Shown here piece by piece: positions 61,431 to 64,000 of a stretch of 64,000 nucleotides of DNA. The notes under the pieces are model-generated. The model searched no databases, was not told the DNA's origin, and saw only the letters and a list, made by a program, of their open reading frames with translations. The stretch is taken from contig OZ251233.1 in NCBI GenBank assembly GCA_965240325.2, forward strand, positions 2,108,001-2,172,000. Direction: 5' to 3'. Position 1 is the first letter of the stretch; each line of letters starts with the position of its first letter. The position numbers were made by a program, and so were the translations under genes. This stretch comes from Rebecca billardiae RCC1528 (Eukaryota; Haptophyta).

Positions 61431-64000
61431 ATGCGCCGCGGAACTCTCCTCTGCGCCGCCGTCGCCGCGCTCGCCGTGGCGAGCGCGGGCGCCTTCTCGC
61501 TGCCACGCACGCTCTTCGCGCCGGCCAGCAGCCCGCTGCCGCCGCCACCGCCGCCGCCGCCACCACCGCTCGCCCATGCGTGGTGGGCGCGCGCGTGGGC
61601 GGCGCTCAGCCGGTGGCTGTGGTCTCCCGCGCGCGCCAAGCACGCGCACGCAGATGCGCCGCCGCCGCCGCCGCCGCCGCCCGCCGCCAAGGCGGTGGGC
61701 ATCGAGATCGACCCCCCCGAGCCGCCCGACGCCTTCGCCCTGCCCACCTCCGCCGCGGGCTGGCACCACGTCCTGCAGCACCTCGCGCAGCGGCGCGCGG
61801 TCGGTGACTTCAGCCGAGCGAGGGCGCTCGCGCTCTCCGGCCGCGGGCGCGCGCGCGAGCCGGCGGGCTCCGCGCTAGTGGTCGCGGCTCCGACGGCCGC
61901 CGCCCTCGCCGAGGAGGCCGCCCTGCTCGAGCAGGAGGCCGCCGAGTGCCACGGCGCCCTCGCCGGGCTCGCCGTCTCCTGGGACTCGGCGCTGCGTCGC
62001 GCGGAGGCCGAGGCGAGCGCGAGGCACAGGGGCGCGCTGGAGGAGCAGCGCGTGCGCGCGGACATCGCGGAGGCGCGCGCGCGCGAGGCTGAGCGCGCGC
62101 TCCGCGCGCTCGAGGCCACTGCAACCCGCCCTGCGCCGCCGCACACGCAGCGGCGCAGGGTGGGCTCGGCGCGCGCGCGCCAAGCGGCCGCGGCCGACGA
62201 CGGCGGGCCCGGCGGGGCGGCATGCGCGCTCGCGCTGGCGGCCGCGCTCGCCGCGGCGTGCGCCACGGCGCGTGCCGCCACGGCCGCGATCGGCCGCCGC
62301 CCCGCGCCGCCGATGCGCGCCGCACCGCCCGCGCCGCGCGCGCGCTGCGTGCGCGACGCTCGCTCCGGCTCAGACTGTGTGCTGGCCGGCACAGCAGACG
62401 CGGCGGTGGGCACTGCGCACGCGGCGGCGGCCGGCGGCGCCGAGGCGGCGGCGGCGGCGGCGATCGCGGCGGCGGGGATGCGCCTCGTCGCGCGCACGCA
62501 CCGGCGTGCGCTCGCGCGTCGCGCGCGCGACCAAGCCGCGTCCGCCATCGCCAGCGCCGCGCTGCGTCTCGTCGCGCGCCGGCAGCGCCACGTGCTGGCG
62601 CGCGCGCGCGCGGACGCGGCCGCGGCGCGCGCGGAGGTGGACGCGGCGCTGGCGGACGCGGCGCTGGCGCGTGCGCGCGCGCTCGGCGCAGACGACGGTG
62701 CGAGCCGCGAGCTCGCGAGCTGCGCGTCCGACGCGGACGACCTCTCGTCCTCCTCCGCCGACGAGGCCGCGCGCTCGCCCGCCTCCGCGGCCGCGCGCTC
62801 GCCAGCCGCCGCGGCCGCGCGCCGGCTGCCGTGCTCGCCCGACGGCGCCCAGCTGGTGCGCGCGCCCGCGGCGCTTGCGATGCTCGAGCGCGCGCGGGCG
62901 CGCGAGCGCGCCGCGCGGCGCACGTGCCGGCTGCACGCGTGGCGCCTCTCCGCGAGCAAGGCCACCTCGGGCCGCGCGCTCGTGCGCATGTACGGCCAAC
63001 TCTCCGACGCTCGCGTGCACGCGGAGCTGATTGAGGCGGCTGTCAACGTCGCCACGGCGAGCGCTCGGCCGGGCACGCACGCGCCCGCGCCCACGCTCGC
63101 GAGTGGCAGCGCGCCGCCGTCGCTGCCCGCCTCGACGCATGCCTCGCCGCCGCCCGTGGCGGCTCCAAGCCCGCCCGCCGCCGACACCGGGCAGCACGGC
63201 GCGCCCACGGCTGGCGGCGCCGCCGACGGCGCAGACGGTCGCGCGTGCTGCTGCGCTCGGCCGCACGCCACGGCGGCGGGCGCGGCGGCGGCGCTGCGCA
63301 TTGTCGCGAGCGGGCTGGAGGCGTGCGACGAGGCCAGCCCGCTCAGCGACGCGGCGCTCTCCGCCGACGCGCCGCACGCGCCGCCGGCCGTGCTGCGCGC
63401 AGGCCGCGCGGCCGCGCTGCGCTGCGGCAGCAGCGGCAGCTCAGTCGGAATCGTCACGGCCGCGCCCTCGCCGCTGTCGGACGCGTGGCCCCTTGAGGGG
63501 CAGGAGGAGGCGGGCGGCGAGGAGGCGACGGGCGCGCTGCTGCTGCAGCCGTCATCGCAGCCGCCGTCGCGGCGCGCGCTCACGCCGGTGCGCGCGCGCG
63601 CCTCCCACGCCCGTTGGCGCTCTACCCCTGCGCCCGCGCGCGCCCGCGCCCGCGCGCGCGCCGCCCTGCGCTGCCCTGCGCTGCTCGCCCGGCTCAGCCC
63701 TCGGCCCGTGCCCGGCGCGCGCGCGCTCCGCGCCGCCGCCTGCCCGCGCGCCGCAGGAGCCGTGGGGCGCCCTCGTCTACCTCTCCTCGCCCTCCGCTGG
63801 CTCGGAGCAGGACGCCCCGTCCGGCTGCTCCCCTGGCGGCTGGGAGATGACGGCCTGGGCGGAGATGGGCGCGGCGGGCCCCGGCGCGCGGGGCGGCGAG
63901 TGGTCGTACGAGGGGCAGCCCGGCGCCGTGGCGTGGTCGAGCGTGCTCGCGCGTACGGACGCGCTGAGCAGCAGCCTCGCGGCCGCGGCCACGCGCGCTG
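61431..64000 (+). CDS. Large signal-peptide protein of unknown function (3' end outside window)
   Basis: Exon 1 is 61431-63587 and exon 2 starts at 63757; the frame runs off the window, so about 800 residues are visible. The start MRRGTLLCAAVAALAVASAG is a signal peptide, with AGAF/S directly after, resembling the cleavage site of secondary-plastid leaders. A poly-Pro run (about residues 38-48), a Trp-rich basic stretch (AHAWWARAWAALSRWLW), a second poly-Pro run and then Ala/Arg/Glu-rich helical sequence (about 140-230, 330-410) follow. Near 520 is LVRMYGQLSDARVHAELIEA. The donor GTGCGC at 63588 and acceptor CCGCAG at 63756 join LTP to EPWGALVYLSSPSAG; exon 2 reads as a balanced, Gly/Ser/Trp-containing domain (GGWEMTAWAEMGAA, GGEWSYEGQPGAVAWSS). 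No family recognised. It is head-to-head with the Deg gene (203 bp). Confidence 0.6.
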   Translation, partial: MRRGTLLCAAVAALAVASAGAFSLPRTLFAPASSPLPPPPPPPPPPLAHAWWARAWAALSRWLWSPARAKHAHADAPPPPPPPPAAKAVGIEIDPPEPPDAFALPTSAAGWHHVLQHLAQRRAVGDFSRARALALSGRGRAREPAGSALVVAAPTAAALAEEAALLEQEAAECHGALAGLAVSWDSALRRAEAEASARHRGALEEQRVRADIAEARAREAERALRALEATATRPAPPHTQRRRVGSARARQAAAADDGGPGGAACALALAAALAAACATARAATAAIGRRPAPPMRAAPPAPRARCVRDARSGSDCVLAGTADAAVGTAHAAAAGGAEAAAAAAIAAAGMRLVARTHRRALARRARDQAASAIASAALRLVARRQRHVLARARADAAAARAEVDAALADAALARARALGADDGASRELASCASDADDLSSSSADEAARSPASAAARSPAAAAARRLPCSPDGAQLVRAPAALAMLERARARERAARRTCRLHAWRLSASKATSGRALVRMYGQLSDARVHAELIEAAVNVATASARPGTHAPAPTLASGSAPPSLPASTHASPPPVAAPSPPAADTGQHGAPTAGGAADGADGRACCCARPHATAAGAAAALRIVASGLEACDEASPLSDAALSADAPHAPPAVLRAGRAAALRCGSSGSSVGIVTAAPSPLSDAWPLEGQEEAGGEEATGALLLQPSSQPPSRRALTPVRARASHARWRSTPAPARARARARAALRCPALLARLSPRPVPGARALRAAACPRAAGAVGRPRLPLLALRWLGAGRPVRLLPWRLGDDGLGGDGRGGPRRAGRRVVVRGAARRRGVVERARAYGRAEQQPRGRGHAR

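Overview
The window looks like nuclear DNA of a single-celled alga with a secondary, red-derived plastid, most plausibly a haptophyte. This rests on very high GC in genes (long alanine-, arginine-, glycine- and proline-rich reading frames), short GC-rich introns, bipartite plastid leaders (signal peptide followed by ASA-x-F-like cleavage motifs at 59587 and 61431), and a mix of algal housekeeping families (phytoene synthase, plastid-type FabG, Deg protease, formin, site-1 protease, hybrid histidine kinase). No ribosomal RNA, tRNA or CRISPR array was recognised. The taxon is an inference; I ran no search.

Layout. 1-3618 (minus): partial type II membrane protein with coiled coil and proline-rich exterior. 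3864-5015 (plus): membrane protein with acidic tail. 5498-7146 (minus): UPF0652/DUF2009 protein, three exons. 7337-7918 (plus): unknown. 9084-10562 (minus): G-patch protein. 10720-11301 (plus): small coiled-coil protein. 11594-13576 (minus): coiled-coil protein. 13764-13982 (plus): small secreted Cys protein. 13983-18080: gene-free, with a TIR-bounded 2.7 kb segment and a 377-bp tandem repeat. 18081-18815 (minus): tail-anchored ubiquitin-conjugating enzyme (UBE2J/UBC6). 19199-21514 (plus): LRR protein. 22498-26667 (plus): formin. 27669-28775 (plus): isochorismatase-family hydrolase. 29391-31748 (minus): FIST-LON fusion. 31798-35694 (plus): site-1 protease. 36119-38295 (plus): membrane protein, three exons. 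38877-40583 (plus): PH-ankyrin protein. 41013-41408 (minus): Yippee-like. 41583-44541 (plus): TTL-like enzyme. 45149-48612: complete gag-only LTR retrotransposon with matching 313-bp LTRs and an ATATT target duplication, flanked by a ~455-bp duplicated unit. 50184-50471 (minus): COX16. 50593-51597 (plus): phytoene synthase. 52586-56145 (plus): hybrid histidine kinase, four exons. 56533-58095 (minus): fucosyltransferase-like. 58592-59587 (minus): plastid FabG. 59941-61227 (minus): Deg/HtrA protease with a GC-AG intron. 61431-64000 (plus, partial): signal-peptide protein.

Genes are mostly single units, often in head-to-head pairs with short shared upstream regions (FIST-LON/S1P, COX16/phytoene synthase, Deg/61431 gene, G-patch/10720 gene). 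Fourteen introns could be placed from splice signals plus restored protein family continuity. They are 108-240 bp and eleven begin GTGCG. Seven keep the reading frame open, which hides them inside long open frames.

Links between genes are only thematic. UBE2J and S1P both act at the ER/Golgi membrane. FabG, phytoene synthase and possibly Deg serve the plastid. COX16 serves the mitochondrion. No operon-like functional cluster is evident.
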